A program made the translations under genes and the position numbers. Below are positions 1 to 10,155 of a stretch of 40,211 bases of DNA, piece after piece; the first letter of the stretch is position 1, and each line of letters starts with the position of its first letter. The stretch comes from Chitinophaga pinensis (GTDB lineage: Bacteria; Bacteroidota; Bacteroidia; Chitinophagales; Chitinophagaceae): positions 1 to 40,211 of the forward strand of contig CAMDNL010000003.1 in NCBI GenBank assembly GCA_945902975.1, written 5' to 3'. The notes below the pieces were generated by a model. That model had not been told where the DNA came from and ran no database searches. It saw nothing but the letters and a program-made list of their open reading frames with translations.

Positions 1-822
1 TATCCTTTTTACGAGGATGGATATCAATTGGTGCAGAGCCCCCATTTAGGCATGGAACATCAGTCAGCAATCGCTTATGGGAATAAATATATGAATGGCT
101 ATTTAGGTCGTGATTTATCTGGATCTGGCTGGGGATTAAAATGGGATTATATTATTATACATGAAAGTGGACATGAGTGGTTTGCCAATAATATCAGTAC
201 AAAAGATATTGCAGATATGTGGGTGCATGAAGGTTTTACAAGTTATTCTGAAACCTTATTTACAGAATATTTCCATGGCAAGAAAGCAGGAGACGAATAC
301 AATTTTGGCTTACGTAAAAATATCAGCAATGATATCCCAGTCATTGGAAAATACGGTATGAATCAAGAAGGTAGCGGGGACATGTATCCAAAAGGTGCTA
401 ATTTATTACATACAATTCGTCATGCAATTAATAATGATAGTTTATTTAGAAATATTTTAATGGGATTGAATTCACAGTTTTATCATCAAACTGTAACGAC
501 TGAACAAGTTGAAAATTATATTTCTTTGCGCGCTAATTTTGGATTTCAAAAAGTATTTGATCAATACTTAAGAACCACCCAAATTCCTGTATTCAGTTAT
601 AGTTATAATGTAAAAGAAAAAATATTGACCTACCAATTTAAAAACTGTGTCACTGGTTTTAATTTACCTCTACACTTTAATTATTTGGGTAAAAAATATA
701 GTTTCATGCCCATGGACTATCAGCCTCAACAACGCTTAATTCAGGATCCAAATTTTAATTTACAAGATTTTGTAAAAACAATCGAAAGTCAATACTACCT
801 TCGATTTGAGCAAGTGAATTAA
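1..822 (+). CDS. M1 family metallopeptidase (gluzincin), C-terminal part, truncated by window edge
   Basis: Reading frame open from base 1 (YPFYEDGYQLVQSPHLGMEHQSAIAYGN); GMEH resembles the GAMEN-type motif and HESGHEW is the HExxH zinc site, with a downstream conserved E (WVHEGFTSYSE). Confidence 0.88.
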   Translation, partial: YPFYEDGYQLVQSPHLGMEHQSAIAYGNKYMNGYLGRDLSGSGWGLKWDYIIIHESGHEWFANNISTKDIADMWVHEGFTSYSETLFTEYFHGKKAGDEYNFGLRKNISNDIPVIGKYGMNQEGSGDMYPKGANLLHTIRHAINNDSLFRNILMGLNSQFYHQTVTTEQVENYISLRANFGFQKVFDQYLRTTQIPVFSYSYNVKEKILTYQFKNCVTGFNLPLHFNYLGKKYSFMPMDYQPQQRLIQDPNFNLQDFVKTIESQYYLRFEQVN

Positions 823-842
823 TTTAAAATAGTTTAATAAAA

Positions 843-1622
843 CTATTGCTTAGGCACCCTGCCTAAACTGTACAAACGTTTTTGCCAATAAGGTTGTGAT
901 AAATCACTAATCGTTACTCCCTGGCTGGTAGAAGCATGTACAAATTTATTATTGGTCATGTAAATACCTACATGCGTAATAGAACGACTGCCATCTGTTT
1001 TAAAGAAAATCAAATCACCTTCCTTTAAATCTGACCAATCAATTTTTTCACTTTGATCATATTGTTCTGCAGCTGTTCTTTTTAAATTGGTATTGTAAAT
1101 AGCGTTCATTACATCTAATGTAAAATAAGAACAGTCCACGCCCCTTTTACTTGAGCCACCATACTGATATGGTGTGCCCCACCACTCATCTATTTTTTGA
1201 AGTAAAGGGATATTATTCATTTCTTCTACGGCAATATCCATTTGAATTGAATACTTTAATTGTAACCAATTGGATTTCTCCACATCGGTTAAATTATCTG
1301 GCATTCTATCTGCAAGTTCTGGTTTTGTTAAAACAGGTTCTGCTTCCAAAGCATCCGATACTTTTTTCAAATAGATTCTTCCTGGCTTTACCGAAATATT
1401 ATCTAAAAACTCAATGGTCTCATTAGTTTCATTGTTGGTTTCAGGGACAGCTACAACAGCGGGTAAAACTCTTTTGGGCTTTGCTACTAGCTGAGTTGTT
1501 TTAGCTTTGATCTGAGCTGTTTTTGCTTTAACAGACTGCGTAAACTTAGACATAGAAGTACAGCTTGTCAAAGTCGTCATCAAAACTAGGAACCCTAATA
1601 TGGTAAATTTGCCTTTTTGCAT
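843..1622 (-). CDS. NlpC/P60 family cell-wall hydrolase, lipoprotein
   Basis: Lipobox-like LTSCTS after signal peptide; NlpC/P60 core GTPYQYGGSSKRGVDCSYFTLDVM, HVGIYMTNNKFVHAST. Confidence 0.88.
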   Translation of the reverse strand: MQKGKFTILGFLVLMTTLTSCTSMSKFTQSVKAKTAQIKAKTTQLVAKPKRVLPAVVAVPETNNETNETIEFLDNISVKPGRIYLKKVSDALEAEPVLTKPELADRMPDNLTDVEKSNWLQLKYSIQMDIAVEEMNNIPLLQKIDEWWGTPYQYGGSSKRGVDCSYFTLDVMNAIYNTNLKRTAAEQYDQSEKIDWSDLKEGDLIFFKTDGSRSITHVGIYMTNNKFVHASTSQGVTISDLSQPYWQKRLYSLGRVPKQ

Positions 1623-1751
1623 CAGTGGAAAGATAAGTCAAGAACGGTAAAATTGCCTCAATCAAGCAGATTTTAACCCTTTTTTGTGGAAAATTAAGCC
1701 CCCTCAAGCCCTCCTTTTTTACGATATTTGTGCCTTATCCCGATATCCCAA

Positions 1752-4700
1752 ATGCCCAAATTTTCACATTTACACGTTCACACGCAATATTCATTACTAG
1801 ATGGTGCTGCATCCATTGATGGTTTGTATAAAAAAGCCATCAAGGACGAAATGCCTGCACTCGCCATTACCGATCACGGCAATATGTTTGGGGCATTTAA
1901 TTTTGTAAGTCAGGCATGGAAAAATACGAAAGTCATTGGCAAAGACGACAATGGTAAAGACATTTTAGCGCCCACTGTAAAACCAATTGTTGGTTGTGAA
2001 TTTTATGTGGTGAAGGACAGGCATATTAAACAATTTACAAAGGAACATAAAGACGATCGTTTTCACCAAGTCTTATTAGCAAAGAATGCGGTGGGGTATC
2101 AAAACCTCATCAAACTTACTTCCTTAGGCTATATCGAAGGGATGTATAGTAAGTACCCAAGAATTGATAAAGAACTGATTGAAAAATACCATGAAGGGAT
2201 TATTGCCACTACCTGTTGTATTGGTGCGCATGTACCTCAAGCCATTCTTAGAGATGGTGAAGATGCTGCAGAAAAAGAATTCAAGTGGTGGTTGGATTTA
2301 TTTGGTGAAGATTATTATATCGAAATCCAAAGGCATCAAATACCAGAACAGGAGATTATTAATAATACCTTACTAAAATTTTCAAAAAAGCATAAAGTAA
2401 GTGTGATTGCGACCAACGATAGCCATTATGTCAACGAAGACGATGCCAATGCGCATGATATTTTATTGTGTATCAACACAGGCGAAAAACAATCTACTCC
2501 AGGATTTGATGATTTTGTCAATGACGAACTTCAAGTAAAAAATAGAAGATTCAAGTTTCCTAATAATGAATTTTATTTCAAGACCCAATCCCAAATGATT
2601 GAGTTGTTCAGTGATATCCCTGAATCCATTGACAATACCAATGCCATTGTAGATAAAGTGGAAGTCTTGAATTTAAAGAAAGACATCCTCCTACCCGCAT
2701 TCCCTATTCCAAAAAGTTTTCAGATTCACAAGGAAGCTAACATGAATCAGTGGGAGTTCTTAAAACATATTACATGGGAAGGTGCACATAAAAGATACGA
2801 CGCTATTACAGCAGAAATTCAAGAAAGAATTGATTTTGAATTGTTCACCATTCAAACCATGGGATTTGCTGGTTACTTTTTAATTGTGAGTGATTTTATT
2901 AGAGCTGGTAGAGAGATGGATGTGTTTGTGGGCCCTGGTCGTGGATCTGCTGCCGGTTCTGTAGTAGCCTATTGTATTGGCATCACGAATATTGACCCGA
3001 TAAAATACCAATTACTATTTGAGCGTTTCTTAAATCCAGATCGTAAGAGCATGCCCGATATTGATACGGACTTTGATGATGAAGGCCGTCAGAAAGTGAT
3101 TGATTATGTAGTAGAAAAATATGGTAAGGAACAGGTGGCACAAATTATTACTTATGGTACAATGGCGGCAAAAAGTAGTATCAAGGATGTGGCTCGTGTG
3201 ATGGATCTACCTTTATCCGAATCCAATTTATTAGCAAAATTAGTTCCAGATAAACCAGGCACCGAACTCAATCGTTGTTTGCATGCACCCATCACGGTAA
3301 AAGAAGGTGAAAAATCTTTAGCCGAAAGAGAAGGTTATCAGTCGGACGATATTGATAACATCAAAAAGTTAAGAGAGATTTATGCAGGCAATGATTTAAG
3401 AGCAGCGGTATTACATGAAGCAGAACGTTTAGAAGGATCTATTCGTAATACGGGCATTCATGCTGCAGGTATTATCATTGCACCGAGTGACTTAACGGAA
3501 ATTATGCCCGTTGCGACTGCAAAAGATTCTACTTTATGGGTGACTCAAATCGAAGGATCTGTGATTGAAGAAGTAGGTGTAATTAAAATGGACTTCTTGG
3601 GTTTAAAGACCCTTTCTATTTTGAAAACTACTTTGCAATTAATTAAACAAAACCATGGCGTCACCATCGACTTGGATAAAATTCCATTAGACGATGAAAC
3701 CACTTTTCATTTATACCAAAGAGGAGAAACCAATGCCACTTTCCAATTTGAGAGTGTGGGTATGCAAAAATATTTACGTGAATTAAAGCCCGATAAATTT
3801 GCAGATCTAATTGCGATGAACGCCTTGTACCGACCAGGCCCCATGGCGTATATCCCAAATTTCGTTGAACGTAAACATGGTCGTGAAGCCATTCAATATG
3901 ACTTGCCTATCATGGAAGAAATATTGGCCGACACCTATGGAATTACGGTCTACCAAGAGCAGGTGATGTTACTCAGTCAAAAGATTGCTGGATTTACCAA
4001 AGGAGATGCGGATGTACTTCGTAAAGCCATGGGTAAAAAACAAAAATCCGTGTTGGATAAAATGAAAGCACAGTTTGTAGAAGGGGCTGTGAAAAATGGA
4101 CATGCCGAAAAAGCATTGGATAAAATTTGGACCGACTGGGAGGCATTTGCACAATACGCCTTTAATAAATCGCACTCTACTTGTTATGCTTATGTGGCGT
4201 ATCAAACAACTTATCTAAAAGCACACTATCCCGGAGAATATATGTCTGCTGTGTTAAACCATGCAGGTAGTATCGATAAAATCACCTTCTTTATGGAAGA
4301 GTGTAAACGTATGGGTATAAAAGTATTGGGTCCAGATATCAATGAATCCTTACAAGGTTTCTCTGTCAATAAAAATGGAGAAATTCGTTTTGGATTAGGC
4401 GGATTAAAAGGCGTTGGCGAAGCTGCAATAGAAGCTATCATTATTGAGCGAGATAAAGGCGGACATTTTGAAACCATGGTTGATTTTATTAAAAGAGTAT
4501 TGTCAAAAGCAGTGAATAAAAAATCATTAGAAAGTTTGGCCTACTCTGGTACTTTTGATTGCTTCCCTGAATACCATCGTGCACAATATTTTAATACCGG
4601 GGATGGGGATCGCACCAATGGCATGGAAAAATTAATTGCCTATGCACAAGCTATTCAGTCTATGACCACTGGTAGCACCAATACCCTATTTGGTGATTTA

Positions 4701-5429
4701 CCTTCGGCCATGCAAGTGCCTATTCCTAAATTAGCACTCTGTGAGGAATGGACTTTGACCGAGAAACTAGACCACGAAAAAGACATTACAGGTATGTTCA
4801 TGAGTGGGCATCCTTTGGACCATTTTAATTTTGAATTAAAGCATTACGCCTTCACGCCTATCAATGAATACAACGAGGTAAAAGACAACTTGATTAGTTT
4901 CCCCAATAACCTAGGGAAAAATTTTAAACTCGCTGGTTTAGTGACAGAAGTACAACACCGAATCACTAAAACAGGTAAAAACTTTGGTTCATTTGCAATA
5001 GAAGACTTTACTGGCAAGACAGACTTTATATTATGGAGTGAGGATTATGTCAAATTCCAGAATTATTTAGAAGTGGGACAAAAAGTCTGTATCAACGGAT
5101 CCTTCAGAAATAGATTCAATCAACCTAATAACTTTGAATTTAAGTTGCAGACAATGTCACTTTTAGAAACAGTGAAGCAGCTACAAACCCGAACTGTGGA
5201 GTTGAGTTTACATCCAGCAAACCTAAGGGCCGACATGATTGAATTTTTTGAGAAGAACATCAAAGCAAATCCAGGAAGGACTTCCCTTAAAATTACATTT
5301 GTAGAACCAAGGGAGCAACTTGCTGCAAGTTTATTGACGATTGAGAAAGGCTTTTTGGTGAACGATGACTTTGTTCAGTTCCTAGACCTGAACCCAGAAT
5401 TGAATGTTCAAGTGAAACTAGCCAACTAA
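1752..5429 (+). CDS. dnaE: DNA polymerase III subunit alpha
   Basis: PHP domain FSHLHVHTQYSLLDG, polymerase motifs GPGRGSAAGSVVAYCIGITNIDP and PDIDTDFDDEGR, and a C-terminal OB region. Start set to ATG at 1752 (MPKFSHLHVHTQ) rather than the ORF-track start at 1728. Confidence 0.97.
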   Translation: MPKFSHLHVHTQYSLLDGAASIDGLYKKAIKDEMPALAITDHGNMFGAFNFVSQAWKNTKVIGKDDNGKDILAPTVKPIVGCEFYVVKDRHIKQFTKEHKDDRFHQVLLAKNAVGYQNLIKLTSLGYIEGMYSKYPRIDKELIEKYHEGIIATTCCIGAHVPQAILRDGEDAAEKEFKWWLDLFGEDYYIEIQRHQIPEQEIINNTLLKFSKKHKVSVIATNDSHYVNEDDANAHDILLCINTGEKQSTPGFDDFVNDELQVKNRRFKFPNNEFYFKTQSQMIELFSDIPESIDNTNAIVDKVEVLNLKKDILLPAFPIPKSFQIHKEANMNQWEFLKHITWEGAHKRYDAITAEIQERIDFELFTIQTMGFAGYFLIVSDFIRAGREMDVFVGPGRGSAAGSVVAYCIGITNIDPIKYQLLFERFLNPDRKSMPDIDTDFDDEGRQKVIDYVVEKYGKEQVAQIITYGTMAAKSSIKDVARVMDLPLSESNLLAKLVPDKPGTELNRCLHAPITVKEGEKSLAEREGYQSDDIDNIKKLREIYAGNDLRAAVLHEAERLEGSIRNTGIHAAGIIIAPSDLTEIMPVATAKDSTLWVTQIEGSVIEEVGVIKMDFLGLKTLSILKTTLQLIKQNHGVTIDLDKIPLDDETTFHLYQRGETNATFQFESVGMQKYLRELKPDKFADLIAMNALYRPGPMAYIPNFVERKHGREAIQYDLPIMEEILADTYGITVYQEQVMLLSQKIAGFTKGDADVLRKAMGKKQKSVLDKMKAQFVEGAVKNGHAEKALDKIWTDWEAFAQYAFNKSHSTCYAYVAYQTTYLKAHYPGEYMSAVLNHAGSIDKITFFMEECKRMGIKVLGPDINESLQGFSVNKNGEIRFGLGGLKGVGEAAIEAIIIERDKGGHFETMVDFIKRVLSKAVNKKSLESLAYSGTFDCFPEYHRAQYFNTGDGDRTNGMEKLIAYAQAIQSMTTGSTNTLFGDLPSAMQVPIPKLALCEEWTLTEKLDHEKDITGMFMSGHPLDHFNFELKHYAFTPINEYNEVKDNLISFPNNLGKNFKLAGLVTEVQHRITKTGKNFGSFAIEDFTGKTDFILWSEDYVKFQNYLEVGQKVCINGSFRNRFNQPNNFEFKLQTMSLLETVKQLQTRTVELSLHPANLRADMIEFFEKNIKANPGRTSLKITFVEPREQLAASLLTIEKGFLVNDDFVQFLDLNPELNVQVKLAN

Positions 5430-5491
5430 TTGTCCCCAACGAGGAATATTAAAGTGGAAAAGTCAAGATGGCAGATATTAAAGTTTGGAGC

Positions 5492-5499
5492 TAATTTTG
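5492..5499 (+). promoter_or_regulatory. Putative Bacteroidota -7 box TAATTTTG upstream of trxA
   Basis: Matches TAnnTTTG about 43 nt upstream of the trxA ATG; no clear -33 TTTG. Confidence 0.4.
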
Positions 5500-5541
5500 T
5501 ATTACTACAATTAAGAACAAGAAAAATATAAAAACACAATT

Positions 5542-5859
5542 ATGGCATTAGAATTTACAGACGCGAACTTTCAACAAACAGTGATTGAGAGTGATAAATT
5601 AAGTGTAATCGATTTTTGGGCAGAATGGTGTGGACCATGTCGTGCTATTGGACCAGTGATCGAAGAATTAGCTGTTCAGTACGAAGGCAAAGTGAATATT
5701 GGCAAAGTGAATGTGGATGTGAATCCTACTTTAAGCATGAATTTTGGCATTACTTCAATACCAGCGATCCTTTTTGTAAAAGGTGGCGAAGTGGTAGATA
5801 AGCAAATTGGCGCAGTACCAAAGGCTGTTTTAGACAAAAAGATTCAATCTCACATGTAA
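5542..5859 (+). CDS. trxA: Thioredoxin
   Basis: 105 aa; WAEWCGPCRAIGPVIEELA active site, SIPAILFVKGG cis-Pro loop. Confidence 0.96.
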   Translation: MALEFTDANFQQTVIESDKLSVIDFWAEWCGPCRAIGPVIEELAVQYEGKVNIGKVNVDVNPTLSMNFGITSIPAILFVKGGEVVDKQIGAVPKAVLDKKIQSHM

Positions 5860-5880
5860 TTGAAATAAGGACTTTAAGGA

Positions 5881-5912
5881 AATCCCGCTCATTCAACCGA
5901 GTGGGATTTTTT
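5881..5912 (+). terminator. Rho-independent terminator of trxA
   Basis: AATCCCGCTC-attcaacc-GAGTGGGATT followed by TTTT. Confidence 0.75.
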
Positions 5913-5972
5913 ATGTACTGTAATCAAAAAAATAACAATAAATTAATTACCTTCCTTTCCTAAATTAACCCA

Positions 5973-7235
5973 ATGGATAGATTCCAAGGCCTGATAGGCA
6001 TAGTATTGATTTTAATGATTGCTTTTTTGTTTTCCAACAATAAAAAAAGAATCAACTATCGCTTAGTACTAAGTGGTTTAGCCCTTCAGTTAACCATAGG
6101 AGTTTTGATTTTAAAAATACCTGCCATTACCAAGTTCTTTCAAATTTTGGGTAAAGGCATGGGGAAGATAGAAGAATTTGCACGTCAAGGTGCAGCGTTT
6201 GTATATGGTGGGGTTGCCGCGATGAGTCCTGCAGGTGCAACTGACTTTACCAATGGTGGATTTGTCTTTGCTTTCAACGTCACAGCAACCATCATTTTAG
6301 TATGTGTATTAGTAGCCTTATTCTATCATTTTGGTATCATGCAACGCATTATATCAGTGATTGCAAAGGCAATGAATTTTATTATGCGTGTGAGTGGCGC
6401 AGAAGCCTTAAGTAATGTAGCAAGTGCATTTGTTGGACAAGTAGAAGCGCAAGTGATGATACGTCCCTATTTACCGACTATGACCAAGAGTGAAATTTTA
6501 GCAAGTATGAGCGGAAGCTTAGCTTGTATTGCCGGTGGAATCCTTGTGGTATATGCCAATATGGGTGCTCAAGCTGGTATGGACTTAGCACCAAAATTAA
6601 TTACTGCAAGTTTAATGGCCGCGCCTGGTGCTTTGGTGATTGCAAAAATTTTATTTCCTGAGACTGAAGTTTCTCAAACAATGGGAAAAGTTACTTTAGA
6701 AGTAAAGAGTCAATATAGTAACACCATCGACGCCATTACACATGGTGCTGGTGATGGTTTTAAAATTGCCATGAACGTGATTGCCATGTTGATTGGATTT
6801 ATTGCCTTAATCGCATTAGTAGACTGGAGCTTATTAAAAATTGGCCATCTTTTTAGTGCCAATGTAGATTTAAGCTTGAACTTTATTTTTAGCAAACTAT
6901 TTTACCCAATGGCTTGGGCCATGGGTATCCCAAATGTAGATGTACAGAATGCAGCTACCTTACTTGGTCAAAAATTAACCATCAATGAATTTGTTGCGTT
7001 TAAAAGTTTAACCAGCAAAGTGATCCCAATTGTAACAGAGAAAGGTTTGTTGATTGTGAGTATTGCCATTTGTGGTTTTGCCAATTTCAGCAGTGTAGGC
7101 ATGTTAATTGGTGGTATTGGGGAATTAGCGCCAACACGCCGTAAAGACCTTGCCGAATTAGGCCTTAAAGCCTTACTAGCCGGAACCTTAGCTTCATACT
7201 TATCCGCAAGTATTGCAGGTATTTTAATTGGCTAA
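5973..7235 (+). CDS. NupC/CNT family concentrative nucleoside transporter
   Basis: 420 aa multi-TM protein; CNT-type segments such as GGFVFAFNVTATIILVCVLVALFYHFGIM, AFVGQVEAQVMIRPYL, GFANFSSVGMLIGGIGELAPTRR. Confidence 0.9.
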   Translation: MDRFQGLIGIVLILMIAFLFSNNKKRINYRLVLSGLALQLTIGVLILKIPAITKFFQILGKGMGKIEEFARQGAAFVYGGVAAMSPAGATDFTNGGFVFAFNVTATIILVCVLVALFYHFGIMQRIISVIAKAMNFIMRVSGAEALSNVASAFVGQVEAQVMIRPYLPTMTKSEILASMSGSLACIAGGILVVYANMGAQAGMDLAPKLITASLMAAPGALVIAKILFPETEVSQTMGKVTLEVKSQYSNTIDAITHGAGDGFKIAMNVIAMLIGFIALIALVDWSLLKIGHLFSANVDLSLNFIFSKLFYPMAWAMGIPNVDVQNAATLLGQKLTINEFVAFKSLTSKVIPIVTEKGLLIVSIAICGFANFSSVGMLIGGIGELAPTRRKDLAELGLKALLAGTLASYLSASIAGILIG

Positions 7236-7328
7236 GATTTGTTTACCAGTAGCACAATCAAGGTTAAAGCTTAGCTTAAATATTGATAAAGAGTTTAAAC
7301 ATAAGATGGTAATCAAGCCCTTATTAAG

Positions 7329-7336
7329 TAACTTTG
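7329..7336 (+). promoter_or_regulatory. Putative -7 box TAACTTTG upstream of mqnE
   Basis: Exact TAnnTTTG match 19 nt before the ATG. Confidence 0.4.
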
Positions 7337-7355
7337 TGGCTTAATTTCATCGTTT

Positions 7356-8513
7356 ATGAATAAGGCGCAAATTCAAGTGTTGGTTGATGCTCAAGAAGAC
7401 CTTACATTAAAAGCAATTGGTCAAAAAATCTTACAAAACGAACGCATCAGTTTTGAAGATGGTGTCGCTTTATTCGAAAAATCATCTCTTCCCTATGTAG
7501 GTGCTTTAGCCAACTGGAAAAGAAATGAATTGCATGGTGACCTCACTTATTTTAATCGCAATTTTCATATCGAACCTACCAATGTTTGTGTTTTCTCTTG
7601 TAAGTTTTGTTCTTATTCAAAATTATATGCCCATAAAGAAGAAGGATGGGAATTAACGATAGACCAAATGATGGATATCGTAAAATCTTATGATGGCAAA
7701 CCTGTTACCGAAGTGCATATAGTAGGTGGAGTGCATCCTAAATTAACCTTAGCATTTTTCTTGGACTTAATGCGCGCTATTAAAGCACATCGTCCCGAAT
7801 TACATATCAAAGCCTTTACACCAGTTGAATTGGATTATATGTTCCGTAAAGCAAAAGTATCTATTCAAGAAGGAATGAAATTAGCACATGAAGCAGGATT
7901 AGATTCTTTACCTGGTGGGGGTGCCGAAATTTTTCATCCGGATATTCGTACTATTATTTGTGATGATAAAGTGGATGCCAATGGATGGTTGGAAATTCAC
8001 CAAACAGCACATGAACTAGGCATGCATAGCAATGCAACCCTGCTGTATGGCCATATCGAAAAATACGAACACCGTATAGATCATATGGAACGCCTTAGAC
8101 AATTACAAGACCAAACTAAAGGGTTTAATACATTTATTCCACTTAAGTTTCGCAACAAGGACAATGCAATGCATGATGTTCCTGAATCAACCATGCTCGA
8201 AGATTTAAAAATGTATGCCATCTCAAGATTGTACTTGGATAATTTCCCGCATGTCAAAGCATACTGGCCCATGTTAGGTCGACAAGTGGCTCAATTGACA
8301 TTGAGTTATGGTGTGAATGATATTGATGGCACCATCGATGATACCACTAAGATTTACTCCATGGCTGGAAGCGAAGAACAGAATCCTGCAATGACAACCT
8401 TGGAATTGGTAAGACTCATCAAACAAGCAAAAAGAACCCCAATTGAAAGAGGTACTTTGTACAATGTGATCCAAGATTTTAGTTTGGTAGATGAAGCAGC
8501 GATTGAAGCTTAA
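7356..8513 (+). CDS. mqnE: Aminofutalosine synthase (radical SAM, futalosine menaquinone pathway)
   Basis: CVFSCKFCSYSK radical-SAM Cys cluster; EVHIVGGVHPKL, DSLPGGGAEIFHPDIR, STMLEDLKMYAISRLYLDNFPHVKAYWPMLG typical of MqnE. Confidence 0.9.
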   Translation: MNKAQIQVLVDAQEDLTLKAIGQKILQNERISFEDGVALFEKSSLPYVGALANWKRNELHGDLTYFNRNFHIEPTNVCVFSCKFCSYSKLYAHKEEGWELTIDQMMDIVKSYDGKPVTEVHIVGGVHPKLTLAFFLDLMRAIKAHRPELHIKAFTPVELDYMFRKAKVSIQEGMKLAHEAGLDSLPGGGAEIFHPDIRTIICDDKVDANGWLEIHQTAHELGMHSNATLLYGHIEKYEHRIDHMERLRQLQDQTKGFNTFIPLKFRNKDNAMHDVPESTMLEDLKMYAISRLYLDNFPHVKAYWPMLGRQVAQLTLSYGVNDIDGTIDDTTKIYSMAGSEEQNPAMTTLELVRLIKQAKRTPIERGTLYNVIQDFSLVDEAAIEA

Positions 8514-8514
8514 T

Positions 8515-10026
8515 TTAACATTCCGCTAAACCAATTGGAATTTGCATGGCCAATCCTCCGTCTGCAGTCTCTTTGTATTTTACATTCATATCCAACGCAG
8601 TTTGCCACATCGTATGAATGACTTTGTCTAAACTTACCAAGGCATAATCTGGTTTACTTTGCAAAGCCAATTGCGCTGCAGTAATCGCTTTGATCGCACC
8701 CATGGTATTTCGTTCAATACATGGAATCTGAACCAATCCACCCACCGGATCACAGGTTAATCCTAGATGATGTTCCATGGCAATTTCTCCAGCCATTAAT
8801 ACTTGTCGTTGGTTACCGCCTAATAATTCTGTCAATCCTGCTGCAGCCATCGCAGATGAAACTCCAATCTCTGCCTGGCATCCACCCATCGCTGCAGAAA
8901 TTGTCGCACCATTTTTAAATAAAATACCAATCGCATTGGCAGTCAATAAAAAACGATGAATGTCTTGTTGACTTCCTTTATTACAAAAATTAATCGCGTA
9001 CATTAATACCGCAGGAATCACACCAGCAGCGCCATTGGTGGGTGCAGTGACTACCCTACCAAAACTTGCATTCTCTTCGTTCACGGCCAATGCAAAACAA
9101 CTTACCCAATCTAATATATAAGTAAAGTCAGCACCGCCACTTTGTATTTGTTGCATCCACTGTTCAAGATGATTAGAATCTAAATTAGTTGCTGTATCGC
9201 CTTCAAGATTACTTTCTACACTAGACTTATTCGCTTGAATTTCCTTTTTTAATAATTTAGCATTCAAATCGTGCGCTCTTCTGTGCACTTGCAATCCACC
9301 TGGTAAAATGCCTTCCGCATGCACGCCTTTATAAATACAATCCAACATCGTCTTCCATAAACGATCCAGGCCTTTCTCTAATGCTTGTTCCGTATGTAAT
9401 TGCTTTTCATTTTCTTTTACAATATCAGAAATAGGCAAACCCGTTTTGATACACCAATGAATTAAATCATTAGTTGAAAAAAAATTAAATGGCACTTCGA
9501 TATTCGTTTCCTTTTTATCCTCAATTAAATGGCCTAACTCTAAGCCATCTTCTGATGCTTCTGTCTCTATGAATCCACCTCCAACCGAATAATAAGTAAA
9601 GGTTTTTACAGCATCTTTTAATTCAACCACAAATTGCATCGCATTAGGATGGTAGGGCAAACTTTTATCCTTTAAAAAAACTAAATGATTATTATAATCA
9701 AATTGGATTGAATGCACGCCATTTAATAAAATGGTCTGCTGTTCTTTGATGGCTTGCACTTTTTGCGCAATCAAACGCGTATCTGTTGTGACAGGATCTT
9801 CGCCTTGTAAGCCCATTAATATAGCTGTATCTGTTCCGTGTCCTTTCCCCGTTTTAGCCAATGAACCATAGAGGTACACATGCAATGCATTGATATTTTT
9901 AACATCAGATAAAGCAATAACCCTTTTTATCATATGCTTTGCAGCCAACCAAGGTCCTAGGGTGTGTGAACTTGAAGGTCCTACACCAATTTTAAACATA
10001 TCAAACACAGAGATGAACTTTTCCAT
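8515..10026 (-). CDS. L-serine ammonia-lyase, [4Fe-4S] type
   Basis: [20 protein letters not shown]-terminus; C-terminal [40 protein letters not shown]. Start reassigned from 10068 to the ATG at 10026. Confidence 0.94.
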   Translation of the reverse strand: MEKFISVFDMFKIGVGPSSSHTLGPWLAAKHMIKRVIALSDVKNINALHVYLYGSLAKTGKGHGTDTAILMGLQGEDPVTTDTRLIAQKVQAIKEQQTILLNGVHSIQFDYNNHLVFLKDKSLPYHPNAMQFVVELKDAVKTFTYYSVGGGFIETEASEDGLELGHLIEDKKETNIEVPFNFFSTNDLIHWCIKTGLPISDIVKENEKQLHTEQALEKGLDRLWKTMLDCIYKGVHAEGILPGGLQVHRRAHDLNAKLLKKEIQANKSSVESNLEGDTATNLDSNHLEQWMQQIQSGGADFTYILDWVSCFALAVNEENASFGRVVTAPTNGAAGVIPAVLMYAINFCNKGSQQDIHRFLLTANAIGILFKNGATISAAMGGCQAEIGVSSAMAAAGLTELLGGNQRQVLMAGEIAMEHHLGLTCDPVGGLVQIPCIERNTMGAIKAITAAQLALQSKPDYALVSLDKVIHTMWQTALDMNVKYKETADGGLAMQIPIGLAEC

Positions 10027-10034
10027 AAGTAAAA

Positions 10035-10042
10035 CAAATTTA
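10035..10042 (-). promoter_or_regulatory. Putative -7 box (TAAATTTG on minus strand) upstream of L-serine dehydratase
   Basis: Plus strand CAAATTTA, 8 nt before the ATG; would imply a very short or absent 5' UTR. Confidence 0.3.
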
Positions 10043-10155
10043 AGTGAGTTTACAGTAGATATGCACAATTAGGGCATAATTTAATGCTAAATGCAAGGTA
10101 AAAAGGATGGCTGTTTGGTAATAATTTGCGAAATTCGAGTTACAAATAAAACTCC

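Noticed and set aside
1151-1426. 91 aa plus-strand ORF inside the NlpC/P60 gene
   Set aside because: Antisense to a clear NlpC/P60 coding frame; no recognisable protein character. Typical shadow ORF.
3661-4477. Several minus-strand ORFs of 61-83 aa within dnaE
   Set aside because: Lie antisense to conserved DnaE motifs; compositionally consistent with reverse-complement shadow ORFs.
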